DNA of 64,000 bases from Brevundimonas sp. (GTDB lineage: Bacteria > Pseudomonadota > Alphaproteobacteria > Caulobacterales > Caulobacteraceae), in contig JACVCC010000004.1 in assembly GCA_016742215.1 (NCBI GenBank), forward strand, positions 124,001-188,000, read 5' to 3'. The notes beneath the pieces were generated by a model, which worked only from the letters and a program-made list of their open reading frames with translations, was not told the DNA's origin and searched no databases. The position numbers and the translations under genes were made by a program. Of this stretch, positions 18,499 through 27,043 are shown one piece after another (the first letter of the stretch is position 1; each line of letters begins with the position of its first letter).

Positions 18499-19527
18499 AT
18501 GAGACCTCTGCTCGTCGGATGCGCCATCAGCGTGCTCCTCTCCGCGTGCGCGCCCCTGCCCGCGCCAAAGACTGTGCTGGCGAGCGCCGAGTCCGCGCCC
18601 GCACCGGAACGTGAGGTCCGGGCCGGCTCGGTGTCTTTATGGGTCGGCGGATCCAACCGACTTCCCGACGGCCTGACCCGCTCGGGCTTCGTGGCCGCAA
18701 CGAACCGGTCGGGCGGCATCGCCGTGTACGATCTGGAGGGTCGCCAGCGGCACGCCGTCGCCGGCCCCCGACTGGTCGAACTGGACACCGCCGCCCTGCC
18801 CCTGGCCGACGCCTATGCGGCTCTGATCGGAGGGGTCTACCGGTCCGGGCGTCAGACCCGGCTGAGCTTTTACCGGGCCGATCACGGGCAGGATCAGATT
18901 CGACACTGGGGCGAGGTCGCGGTGGATCTGGCCGAGCCGCTCGGCTTCTGCATGAGGCAGGTCGAGACCAGGGTTCAGGCCGTCGTGTTCGACCGCCGGG
19001 GCGAAGTCCGGATCATCGAGATCTCGGAAGGACCGGACGGCGCGGTGCAGTCCGCCGAGCGGGGGCGGTTCAGGATCGACAATCCCGGCCCCGGCTGCGC
19101 GATCGACACCATGCTGCGGCAGGTCTGGTTCAGCGGGCGGCGCGGCGGGTTTGTGCGGGCGTCGCTGACGCAGGATCCTGCGCCGGTCACGGTCGAGGTT
19201 TCGGCGCCTCACCGGCTGCCGCGGAGCGTGGGCGTGTCCTATCTCAACAGCGGCCGGGACCGTTTCCTGACGGCAGTCGACGAGGATCGGACCGCCTTCT
19301 CGGTCTGGCGACTGGAGCGCAGCGGCGTGGTCTGGGTCGGCCGGTTCGCCGTGCGTCAAGACCCGGACGGACGGCCGGCGCGAAGCATCGGCGGCATCGA
19401 GTCCTACGGCAGTGCGATCGCGGGCTTCGAGGACGGCGTGGTGATTGTGCAGGACGAGGCGGACGCGGGCGGCCCGAACCTGAAGTTCGTCCGCTGGGCG
19501 GATGTACGGGTCGCGATCGGCTTCTAG
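18499..19527 (+). CDS. Lipoprotein with beta-propeller phytase-like fold
   Basis: 342 residues. Signal with lipobox VLLSACAPL (Cys at about 18). The body resembles beta-propeller phytases: [20 protein letters not shown], followed by repeated blades and a late [23 protein letters not shown] segment, as in the acidic calcium-binding end of these enzymes. Expected role is release of phosphate from phytate at the cell surface; whether all calcium ligands are present was not established. ATG 18499 follows AAGGAGA. The last four bases overlap the engB stop on the other strand. Confidence 0.65.
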   Translation: MRPLLVGCAISVLLSACAPLPAPKTVLASAESAPAPEREVRAGSVSLWVGGSNRLPDGLTRSGFVAATNRSGGIAVYDLEGRQRHAVAGPRLVELDTAALPLADAYAALIGGVYRSGRQTRLSFYRADHGQDQIRHWGEVAVDLAEPLGFCMRQVETRVQAVVFDRRGEVRIIEISEGPDGAVQSAERGRFRIDNPGPGCAIDTMLRQVWFSGRRGGFVRASLTQDPAPVTVEVSAPHRLPRSVGVSYLNSGRDRFLTAVDEDRTAFSVWRLERSGVVWVGRFAVRQDPDGRPARSIGGIESYGSAIAGFEDGVVIVQDEADAGGPNLKFVRWADVRVAIGF

Positions 19528-20165
19528 AGAGTCACGCCCGTCGTGCGCATGATCTCGGCGCGCAGCTCGGGGATGCCGATGCCCTTCTCCGACGAAGTCA
19601 GGGCCACCGCCGGGAAGGCGGCGGGGCGTTTGGCGATGGCCTTGAGCGTGGCGGCGACCATCTTCTCGCCCTCGCCCTTCTTCAGCTTGTCGGCCTTGGT
19701 CAGGACGATCTGGTAGCTGACCGCGGCGAGGTCGAGCGCGTCGAGGGCCTCGTCGTCGACCTTCTTCAGGCCGTGGCGGGCGTCGATCAGCAAATAGACC
19801 CGCTTCAGCGTGACCCGGCCGCGCAGATAGTCCCGGCCGAGGTCCTGGAACTTCTTCACGGTGGATTTGGACGCCTTGGCCCAGCCGTAGCCGGGCAGGT
19901 CGACCAGCCGCATCTTGCCGTCGAGGTCGAAGAAATTGACCTCGCGCGTGCGGCCCGGCTCGTTCGAGGCGCGGGCCAGCTTGTGCATGCCGACCAGCCC
20001 GTTGATCAGGCTGGACTTGCCGACGTTGGACCGCCCGGCGAAGGCGATCTCGGGCAGGTCCGGATCGGGCAGCTGGTCGATCTTCGCGCAGCCCAGGACG
20101 AAGGTCGCGGGACGCGCGAAGAGGACGCGGGCCTCTTCCAGCTCTTCTGGCGTGAACTCGTCCAC
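19524..20165 (-). CDS. engB: Ribosome biogenesis GTP-binding protein EngB/YsxC/YihA
   Basis: 213 residues. G1 [14 protein letters not shown]2/Switch I threonine in [12 protein letters not shown]3 [11 protein letters not shown]4 TKADK; all match this small essential GTPase of large-subunit assembly. The start is GTG at 20165, immediately following the yidC stop with no gap, so translational coupling is likely. In Caulobacter-type genomes argB usually follows; here the downstream neighbour is convergent. Confidence 0.95.
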   Translation of the reverse strand: MDEFTPEELEEARVLFARPATFVLGCAKIDQLPDPDLPEIAFAGRSNVGKSSLINGLVGMHKLARASNEPGRTREVNFFDLDGKMRLVDLPGYGWAKASKSTVKKFQDLGRDYLRGRVTLKRVYLLIDARHGLKKVDDEALDALDLAAVSYQIVLTKADKLKKGEGEKMVAATLKAIAKRPAAFPAVALTSSEKGIGIPELRAEIMRTTGVTL

Positions 20166-21953
20166 CTAGGCCTTCTTGAACCGGGCGAGGAAGGTGTCGA
20201 TCGGGTTCTCGGCCTTGAAGCGGTGCATGATGATGTACTGCTGGAAGATGGTCAGCACGTTCGACCACGCCCAGTAGATCAGCAGGCCGGCCGGGAAGGT
20301 CGCCATGATGAAGGTGAAGGCGATCGGCATCAGCTGGAAGATGCGGCGCTGCATCGGATCCGGCGCCTGCGGGCTCATGGCCATCTGCAGCCACATGGTC
20401 AGGCCATAGACGATCGCCAGGATGCTGAGCGAGAAGGTGCCGGTCAGGTGCGGCCCGAGGAAGGGCACCGTCGACGGATCCCACGGGATCAGGCCCCACA
20501 GGTTCCAGATGGTCGTCGGATCCTTGGCCGAGAGGTCGCGGATCCAGCCGAAGAAGGGCTGGTGACGCATCTCGATGGTCACGAACAGCATCTTGTACAC
20601 GGCGTAGAAGACCGGGATCTGGAGCAGCAGCGGGAGGCAGCCGGCCAGCGGGTTGATCTTCTCCTTCTGGTACAGCGCCATCAGCTCCTGCTGCTGCTTG
20701 GGCGCGTCGTCCGGGTACTTCTTCTTGATCTCCTCCATTTTCGGCTGGAGGTTCCGCATCTTCGACATGCTCTCGTAGCTCTTGTTCGCGAGCGGGAACA
20801 TGACGAGGCGGACGGTCAGGGTCAGGGCCAGGATGGCCAGGCCGAAGTTGCCCAGCACGCCGTAGAAGAACTCGACCAGGATAAAGATCGGGCGGGTCAG
20901 GAAGAACAGGAAGCCCCAGTCGATCGCATAGACGAAGCGCGGCAGGCCGAGGCTCTGCTCGTAGCCCGACAAGATCTCGTTGCGCTTGGCGCCGGCGAAC
21001 AGACGGGTGGTCTCGGTGATCTGGCGGCCGGGCTGGATGGTGCGCTCGGCTCCGGCCATCGTCACGGCGTGGGTGTCGTAGGTCTGTGCGTCCGTGACGC
21101 GGAAGACCGCCTCGACCTGTTCGTTCTGGGTCGGGATGATGGCGGCGAGCCAGTATTTGTCGGTGATGCCCATCCACCCGCCGGTGGAGGTGAAGCTCTG
21201 TTCCGGCTTCTTGGCCCAGGCCTTGTACTTGAGCTGCTCGGTCGTATAGCGGCCCTCGCTGCCGAAGGTGCCGATGCCGCCTTCATGCAGGATCTGGTTC
21301 CGACCCAGATCATCCGGCACGCCCTGGCGCTCGACGCGGGCGCCCGGGCGGATGGTGATGGCCTGGGTCGTGAAGTTGGCGACCGTGTCGGCGATGGTGA
21401 AGACGTACTGGTCGTCGACCGAGATGCGGCGCGTGAAGCGCAGGCCCGCGCCATTGTCCCAGGTCAGGGTGACCGGGGTGGTCGGGGTCAGGGCCGACCC
21501 TTCGGTCAGACGCCACGGCGTGTTGGCGCCCGGGACGCCGCCGGCGACATTGGGGCCGCTCCAGCCGAACTGGGCGAAGAAGGCGTGGCGCATGCCCTGC
21601 GGGCGGAACAGCTCCACCGCCGGCGAGTCCTTGTCGATGGTCTCGCGGTAGCGGGTCAGGAACAGGTCGTCGATGCGGGCGCCCGTCAGCGACAGCGAAC
21701 CGGTGAGGTTCGGCGTCTGGATCGCGACGCGCGGGCCGGCCCCTAGGGCGGCGGTGCGGTCGGTCGTGAAGACAGCGGCGCTGGGCGACGGCGAGGTGAT
21801 CGGCGCATCGGCCGTCTGCTCGGCGGCGGCCTGCTGTGCGGCCCGGCGCTTCTCGGCCTGGGGCTGCATCACGAAGACGCTGTAGGTGACCAGCATGATC
21901 GCCGCGATCACGAGGAAGAGGGTCGTGTTACGGCTGTTGTCGTGAGGGGGCAT
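20166..21953 (-). CDS. yidC: Membrane protein insertase YidC
   Basis: 595 residues. An N-terminal transmembrane anchor ([20 protein letters not shown]) is followed by a large periplasmic domain (about 60-360) and the conserved insertase core with the typical [36 protein letters not shown] and ANPIDTF-like terminal segments. It inserts inner-membrane proteins with or without SecYEG. The operon order rpmH-rnpA-yidC-engB is standard, but no yidD frame was found between rnpA and yidC (only 5 bp). Confidence 0.96.
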   Translation of the reverse strand: MPPHDNSRNTTLFLVIAAIMLVTYSVFVMQPQAEKRRAAQQAAAEQTADAPITSPSPSAAVFTTDRTAALGAGPRVAIQTPNLTGSLSLTGARIDDLFLTRYRETIDKDSPAVELFRPQGMRHAFFAQFGWSGPNVAGGVPGANTPWRLTEGSALTPTTPVTLTWDNGAGLRFTRRISVDDQYVFTIADTVANFTTQAITIRPGARVERQGVPDDLGRNQILHEGGIGTFGSEGRYTTEQLKYKAWAKKPEQSFTSTGGWMGITDKYWLAAIIPTQNEQVEAVFRVTDAQTYDTHAVTMAGAERTIQPGRQITETTRLFAGAKRNEILSGYEQSLGLPRFVYAIDWGFLFFLTRPIFILVEFFYGVLGNFGLAILALTLTVRLVMFPLANKSYESMSKMRNLQPKMEEIKKKYPDDAPKQQQELMALYQKEKINPLAGCLPLLLQIPVFYAVYKMLFVTIEMRHQPFFGWIRDLSAKDPTTIWNLWGLIPWDPSTVPFLGPHLTGTFSLSILAIVYGLTMWLQMAMSPQAPDPMQRRIFQLMPIAFTFIMATFPAGLLIYWAWSNVLTIFQQYIIMHRFKAENPIDTFLARFKKA

Positions 21954-21958
21954 GGAGA

Positions 21959-22360
21959 TCAGGAATCCTGGCCGGCTGGCGCGGGCGTCGAGGGCGCAGA
22001 CTTGGGCGCCGACCGCGGGGTCGCGAGCCTTGTAAGCGCCGATTTCACATCGTCAAGCAAACGGTCCCAGTCACGGTCCGCCGTGCCCATGCGGGCAATG
22101 AACACATAGTCGCTCCCGGCCACGCCCAGATGCGGCGCAAGCGCGCGGGCGGCTTCGCGAAGGCGGCGTTTGGCGCGGTTGCGAATAACGGCCCCGCCGA
22201 CCTTGCGGGTGGCGGTGAAGCCGAGGCGAACCGTCGCGTTTCCGTCCTGCCGGTCCAGTCGCTGGACGACCACGGCGCCGCGAGCCTCAGAAACGCCTTT
22301 CGCGGCCGCCAGAAACTGGGGCCGCGATGTCAGGCGTTCGATTTTGAACGGGTCGCTCAC
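21959..22360 (-). CDS. rnpA: Ribonuclease P protein component
   Basis: 133 residues. The signature [13 protein letters not shown] (RNR motif that binds RNase P RNA) is complete, preceded by [18 protein letters not shown] Ser/Pro/Ala-rich tail of about 20 residues extends beyond the usual end. Lies 16 bp after rpmH, the normal arrangement. Confidence 0.95.
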   Translation of the reverse strand: MSDPFKIERLTSRPQFLAAAKGVSEARGAVVVQRLDRQDGNATVRLGFTATRKVGGAVIRNRAKRRLREAARALAPHLGVAGSDYVFIARMGTADRDWDRLLDDVKSALTRLATPRSAPKSAPSTPAPAGQDS

Positions 22361-22376
22361 GCAGAGCGCCGACGAC

Positions 22377-22511
22377 TTAGGCCGTCAGGCGCTTGCGGCC
22401 CTTGGCGCGGCGGCGCTGAACGATCTTCTGACCGTTCTTGGTGGCCATCCGCGAACGGAAGCCGTGACGGCGCTTGCGCACGAGTCGCGACGGCTGATAG
22501 GTCCGCTTCAC
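22377..22511 (-). CDS. rpmH: 50S ribosomal protein L34
   Basis: 44 codons beginning GTG-AAG-CGG-ACC (M-K-R-T-Y-Q-P-S) and ending GRKRLTA-stop, the full, usual length of L34. AAGGAG lies six bases upstream of the GTG start. First gene of the rpmH-rnpA-yidC-engB operon. Confidence 0.97.
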   Translation of the reverse strand: MKRTYQPSRLVRKRRHGFRSRMATKNGQKIVQRRRAKGRKRLTA

Positions 22512-22639
22512 GGTCGGCTCCTTGATAAATACTGGTGGACGACGGAACGCGTCCGCCGCAGGAAGGGCGGGCGTATAAGGGGGTCAGCGCGTTGAGTCAA
22601 CGCCGCCAACGCCCGATACACGTCCTGTTTGGAGACCCG

Positions 22640-23365
22640 ATGGACCGCGTGAAGCGTTTTCTGCCCCTGATCGTGCTGGCGGCCGTCATCGCCGTCATCT
22701 TCGGCATGGGCTGGAACCGTTATCTGTCGCTGGACACCATCCGCGACCACGGGGCGGAGTTCGGGGCTTTCACCGCCGACAACTATCTGATCAGCCTGCT
22801 GATCCTGATGGCCCTGTTCGCCATCCTGACGGCCAGCGTCGTGCCCGGCGTCTTCTTCGTGACCATCACGGCCGGTTATCTGTTCGGCCCGTGGGTCGGC
22901 GGCGTGGCCACCTCGATCGCGGCGACGCTCGGCGCCCTCATCGTCTATGGCGTGGCGCGGACCGCCCTGGGCGCCTCCCTGCGTGAGAAGGCCGAACGGG
23001 ACGCCGGCCTGATGCAGAAGGTCTGCGCGGCCATCGACAAGGATACATTCTGGTACGTGCTGGCCTCGCGACTGGCCGTCGTCGTGCCCTTCCACATGAT
23101 CAATATCGCCGCGGGCGTCATGGCGGTGCGGCTGGTCCCCTACACCATCGCCACGGTGATCGGCCTGCTGCCGGCCCACATCATCTACTGCTGGATCGGC
23201 GCACGGCTGAACACCCTGTTGGCCAATGACCCGAACCCGGACTTCCAGGCGCTCTTCGGCCAGTTCTGGGCTCCCATGCTGGGCGTCTTCGTGCTCGCCG
23301 TCGTCCTGCCCTTCGCCCTGAAGGGACTGCAGGCGCTGCTCGGCAGGAGGGCGAATCCGGCATGA
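22640..23365 (+). CDS. TVP38/TMEM64-family (DedA-like) membrane protein
   Basis: 241 residues with about six hydrophobic segments. SVVPGVFFVTITAGYLFGPWVGG and the FHMINIAAGVMAVRLVPYTIATVIG segment are typical of the VTT/SNARE-associated domain, thought to move lipids between membrane leaflets. ATG 22640 with GGAG five bases upstream. Its stop overlaps the start of a sensor kinase by four bases, so the two are coupled. Confidence 0.88.
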   Translation: MDRVKRFLPLIVLAAVIAVIFGMGWNRYLSLDTIRDHGAEFGAFTADNYLISLLILMALFAILTASVVPGVFFVTITAGYLFGPWVGGVATSIAATLGALIVYGVARTALGASLREKAERDAGLMQKVCAAIDKDTFWYVLASRLAVVVPFHMINIAAGVMAVRLVPYTIATVIGLLPAHIIYCWIGARLNTLLANDPNPDFQALFGQFWAPMLGVFVLAVVLPFALKGLQALLGRRANPA

Positions 23366-24822
23366 GTCAGGTCCGCGCCCTGCTGACGACGATCCGCAAG
23401 GCCCTGCGCGTGCCCGGCGACTGGCGCGAGTGGGTGAAGATTCATGCGCCCGACGCCCTGGCGGGAAGACTGCTGCTGCTGACCTTCGTCTTCGCCGCCG
23501 CCGTCGAGGTGATGATCGTGGCCCCCAGCGCGGCGAGCTTCCACGAGCGCTGGCTTCTGGACCGGCTGCAGTCGGCCGAGCTGGCCTCCGTCGGCGTCGA
23601 GGCCCTGCCCTATTCCGCCGTCGAGGACGATACGGCCGAACAGTTGCTGGCCATCGGCGGCGTGCAGGCGGTGGTCGTCGGCGATCAGGGCGTGCGTCGT
23701 CTGCTGCTGCAAGCCCCGAACCTGCCCCGGACCCCGGACCTGATCGACCTTCGCCAGCGCCGGCCGCTGGCCCGTCTGATGGACCCGTGGAAGACCCTGT
23801 TCGGGCACCCGGACCGCTCCATCCGCGTGCAAGCCCGGCCGCGCTATCGCTCGGGCGACTTCATCGAAATCCTGGCCCCGGCCCAGCCCTTGAAGGCCGA
23901 GCTCAAGACCTTCCTGCTGAACAGCCTGATCACGTCGCTGTTCGTGTCGCTGGTGGCCGGGGGACTACTGTACGCCGGTCTGGCCTTCCTGGTGCTGCAA
24001 CCGCTGCGGCGGGTGACGCGCTCGATCGAGAATTTCGCCGAGGACCCGGAGCGCGAGGGCGATCCGCCCAGCGATCGCCACGACGAGATCGGCCGGGTCG
24101 AGCGCGAACTGGCCCGGATGCAGGACGAGGTCCGACAGTCGCTGCGCTCGCGCGCCCGTCTGGTGGCGCTGGGCGAGGCGGTGGCCAAGATCAATCACGA
24201 CCTGCGCAACATGCTGACCTCGGCCCAGATCGCGTCCGAGCGGCTGGCCGATTCGCCCGACCCGACCGTGGCCAAGGCCCTGCCCCGGCTGGAGCGCGCC
24301 CTGGGCCGCGCCGCCGCCCTGTCGCGCAATGTGCTGGAGTACGGCCGCAGCGAGGAGCCCGCGCCGCAGAAGGCGCGGCTGCAACTGGCTGCGGCCGTCG
24401 TCACGGCGGCCGAGGACGCCGGCCTGTCCCCCGACGGGGTCAAGCTGATCAAGAGCATCCCCGCCCGGTTCAGCGTTCTGGCCGATCCGGACCAGCTCCA
24501 CCGCGTGCTGGTCAATCTGATGCGCAACGCCCGGCAGGCGATCGAGGCGGACGCGACGCGAGCCGACCGCAGGGGGCACGTCCGTGTCAGCGCCGCGCAC
24601 GATGGCGGAGACTGCGTGATCCAGGTTGAGGACGACGGCCCCGGCATTCCGCCGCGGATTTCCGAGCGCCTGTTCGAGGCCTTCGTCAGCGGCAAGGCCT
24701 CGGGCGGCACCGGACTGGGCCTCACCATCTCGCGCGAACTGGCCGAGAACGGGGGCGGATCGCTGAGCCTGATCGAGACCGGCCCCACCGGAACCCTGTT
24801 CGAGCTGCGGATTCCCAACTGA
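23362..24822 (+). CDS. Sensor histidine kinase (orphan, no adjacent response regulator)
   Basis: 486 residues. Two transmembrane segments (about 36-55 and 192-215) border a periplasmic sensor region, followed by a HAMP-like linker (LQPLRRVTRSIENF), an atypical H-box INHDLRNMLTSAQ (His 279), N-box NLMRNARQAIE and G-boxes DDGPGIPP and GGTGLGLTISRELAENGGG. The HDLRN form of the H-box is that of the HPK4/NtrY-like group rather than the classical SHELRTPL. Cotranscribed with the TVP38-type protein; the signal is unknown. Confidence 0.9.
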   Translation: MSQVRALLTTIRKALRVPGDWREWVKIHAPDALAGRLLLLTFVFAAAVEVMIVAPSAASFHERWLLDRLQSAELASVGVEALPYSAVEDDTAEQLLAIGGVQAVVVGDQGVRRLLLQAPNLPRTPDLIDLRQRRPLARLMDPWKTLFGHPDRSIRVQARPRYRSGDFIEILAPAQPLKAELKTFLLNSLITSLFVSLVAGGLLYAGLAFLVLQPLRRVTRSIENFAEDPEREGDPPSDRHDEIGRVERELARMQDEVRQSLRSRARLVALGEAVAKINHDLRNMLTSAQIASERLADSPDPTVAKALPRLERALGRAAALSRNVLEYGRSEEPAPQKARLQLAAAVVTAAEDAGLSPDGVKLIKSIPARFSVLADPDQLHRVLVNLMRNARQAIEADATRADRRGHVRVSAAHDGGDCVIQVEDDGPGIPPRISERLFEAFVSGKASGGTGLGLTISRELAENGGGSLSLIETGPTGTLFELRIPN

Positions 24823-24912
24823 GACCAAATCGCCCGAACGGCGTTTGGACTCGCGAAACGGTCTGAAACGGTCCAGCTTGGGGCCGACGCCGTTCGCCTT
24901 GAGGAGCCCGCC

Positions 24913-25395
24913 ATGACCCGCCTTACCTTCGCCTGCGCCGCTGCGCTGACGCTGGCCGCAGCGCCTGTCCTGGCGCAACAGGCCAAGACCGTCGCGCCCG
25001 TCGCCGTCCCGCAGCAGGCCCAGCCTGCAGTCGGCTCCGAAGAGTGGCTGCGGCAGCGCGGCGAGAGCTACAGCGCCGCGCCGGATTCGGAGCAGGACCC
25101 GGCAGAGGTCGAGACCACGACCAAGCTGAACACCGGCATCGCGGCCGAGGCTGCGGCCGCGGAACGGGCGGACGCCCAGGCCCGCGCCGACTTCGAGGCC
25201 GAGAACCAGCGCTGGCGCGAGGAGCAGGCCCGTTCCAGCACCGCTCGCGCCCAGTGGGAGGCCGATGTGGCCGCCGCCGATTCCGCCCGCGCCCGCTGGG
25301 AGCGCGAGCGCGCGCAATGGGAGGCCGACGTCGCCGCCTGCCGCGCCAGCAACCGCGTCTGCATCGTCCCGGAGCCGCCGGCTGCGCCGAAGTAA
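24913..25395 (+). CDS. Secreted coiled-coil protein, function unknown
   Basis: 160 residues. Signal peptide cleaved near residue 22 (APVLAQQ), then a Pro/Gln-rich stretch and from about residue 75 a long Ala/Glu/Arg helix with repeated Trp (NQRWREEQARS, AQWEADVAA, ARWERERAQWEADVAAC). The repeat QWEADVAA occurs twice, 26 residues apart. Two Cys near the end could form a disulfide. No family recognised; probably periplasmic. Confidence 0.7.
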   Translation: MTRLTFACAAALTLAAAPVLAQQAKTVAPVAVPQQAQPAVGSEEWLRQRGESYSAAPDSEQDPAEVETTTKLNTGIAAEAAAAERADAQARADFEAENQRWREEQARSSTARAQWEADVAAADSARARWERERAQWEADVAACRASNRVCIVPEPPAAPK

Positions 25396-25404
25396 GGCCG
25401 GGCC

Positions 25405-26955
25405 GTGGGCGGGGGGGCGCTGACAAGACGCGGCTTCGTCGCCGCCGGAAGCGGGCTGGCGATCGCCGCACCGCTGACGTCCGTGGCGCCTCCGGTCGTG
25501 ACGACCGGGTCGGGACGGGTCCGCACCCATCGCGAGGGCGAGGTGCTGTCGGCGAAGGGGCTGCCCTATGGCCGGGCCGATCGGTTCAGGCCGCCGACGG
25601 CGCCCACGCCATGGGCCGATGTTCGCGACGCCCGTCGGTTCGGGCCGGCGTCTCCGCAGCGCGGATCGGAGCCGGATCAGGACGAGGACTGCCTGCGCCT
25701 GAACGTCTGGACGCCGGGGGTGCGCGGACGACGACCGGTGATCGTCTATATCCACGGAGGGGCCTATTCGACAGGCTCGGGCTCGGCGGCGGTCACCAAT
25801 GGCGCGCGCCTGTCGAAGCGTGGCGATGTCGTGGTGGTGACGGTGAACCACCGGCTGGGACCGCTGGGCTATGCCTCGCTGGCGCGACTGGCGCCCGGCT
25901 TCGAGGACAGCGGCAATCTGGGGCAATTGGATCTGGTGCAGGCCCTGCGCTGGGTGCGGGACGAAATCGCGCGCTTCGGCGGGGACCCGGGCTGCGTGAC
26001 CCTCGTCGGCCAGTCCGGCGGCGGGGCCAAGATCGCCACCCTGATGGCCATGCCTGCGGCGACCGGCCTGTTCCACCGCGCGGTGACCATGAGCGGCCAG
26101 CAGGTGACAGCGTCCGGACCGCTGAACGCGACGCGCCGGGCCGGGATCTGGCTGGAGGCGCTGGGCCTCGCTCCCGACCGGGTCGAGGAGGTCCGCACCC
26201 TGCCTGTCGAGCGGCTTATCGAGGCGGCGGGCGCGACGGATCCGATCCTCGGCGGCTCTCTGTATTTCGGGCCGGTGCTGGATGGCCGCAGCCTGACCCG
26301 GCACCCGTTCTGGCCCGACGCTCCCTCGCAGTCCGCGAAGATCCCGATGATGATCGGCAATACGCGGGAGGAGACGCTGGCCTTCCTCGGCAATGATCCG
26401 GCCAATGCGGGCCTGACGTGGGACGCCCTGCCGGCGCGGCTGACGCCGGCCCAGATGCGGATCGACATCGCCTCGGAGGAGGTCGTGGCCTGGTACCGGC
26501 AGGCGCATCCGCAGATGACGCCGGACGAGGTGCTGATACGCGCCACCACCGCCGCCCGGTCATGGCGCGCCGCGGTCATCGAGGCGGAGGCCAGAGCCGC
26601 GCAGGGCTCGCCGGCCTTCGTCTATCAGCTGGACTGGCCCGGGCGGTTGCCGAACGGGCGGACCGGAGCCTTCCACACTTCGGACATCCCGCTGATGCTG
26701 GACAATGTCGCGGTCGCGGACTCGGCCGCCGGGAACGCCCTGACGCCGATGATGGCGGACATCATGAGCGAGGCCCTCATCGCCTTCGCGCGCACCGGCG
26801 ATCCGAACCATGCCGGCATGCCCCGCTGGACGCCCTATTCGCTGCAGCGGCGCGAGACGATGATCATGACGATGACGCCGCGCATGGAAGACGACCCGCG
26901 CGGGGACGAGCGCCGGTTCTTCGGACGGATTCCCTACATCCAGCCGGGGACCTGA
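25405..26955 (+). CDS. Type-B carboxylesterase/lipase, Tat-exported
   Basis: 516 residues. The N-terminus LTRRGFVAAGSGLAIAAPL is a twin-arginine signal. The body is a COesterase: EDCLRLNVWTP, YIHGGAYSTGSGS (oxyanion hole), nucleophile in GQSGGGAKIA (Ser 204; the usual GESAG has become GQSGG), and a likely catalytic His in GAFHTSDIPLML. GTG 25405 is used because the Tat motif begins directly after it and no ATG precedes it. Substrates would be carboxylic esters; no specificity visible. Confidence 0.87.
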   Translation: MGGGALTRRGFVAAGSGLAIAAPLTSVAPPVVTTGSGRVRTHREGEVLSAKGLPYGRADRFRPPTAPTPWADVRDARRFGPASPQRGSEPDQDEDCLRLNVWTPGVRGRRPVIVYIHGGAYSTGSGSAAVTNGARLSKRGDVVVVTVNHRLGPLGYASLARLAPGFEDSGNLGQLDLVQALRWVRDEIARFGGDPGCVTLVGQSGGGAKIATLMAMPAATGLFHRAVTMSGQQVTASGPLNATRRAGIWLEALGLAPDRVEEVRTLPVERLIEAAGATDPILGGSLYFGPVLDGRSLTRHPFWPDAPSQSAKIPMMIGNTREETLAFLGNDPANAGLTWDALPARLTPAQMRIDIASEEVVAWYRQAHPQMTPDEVLIRATTAARSWRAAVIEAEARAAQGSPAFVYQLDWPGRLPNGRTGAFHTSDIPLMLDNVAVADSAAGNALTPMMADIMSEALIAFARTGDPNHAGMPRWTPYSLQRRETMIMTMTPRMEDDPRGDERRFFGRIPYIQPGT

Positions 26956-26970
26956 AACGGCAATCAAATT

Positions 26971-26995
26971 ACCCTTCAGAAAGAGGGGTTTTTTA
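26971..26995 (+). terminator. Rho-independent terminator after the carboxylesterase
   Basis: Stem ACCCTTC / GAGGGGT (one G-T pair), loop AGAAA, followed by a T run. It ends the esterase transcript before the hybrid kinase gene. Confidence 0.75.
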
Positions 26996-27043
26996 AAATC
27001 TCCCTGCGATTGTCAGCACCTGTACGCCGGAGTTGAGAGCGGA

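Noticed and set aside
18639-21746. 1035-codon plus-strand frame over the phytase-like gene, engB and yidC
   Set aside because: Runs through three well-supported genes in other frames and has no recognisable motif.
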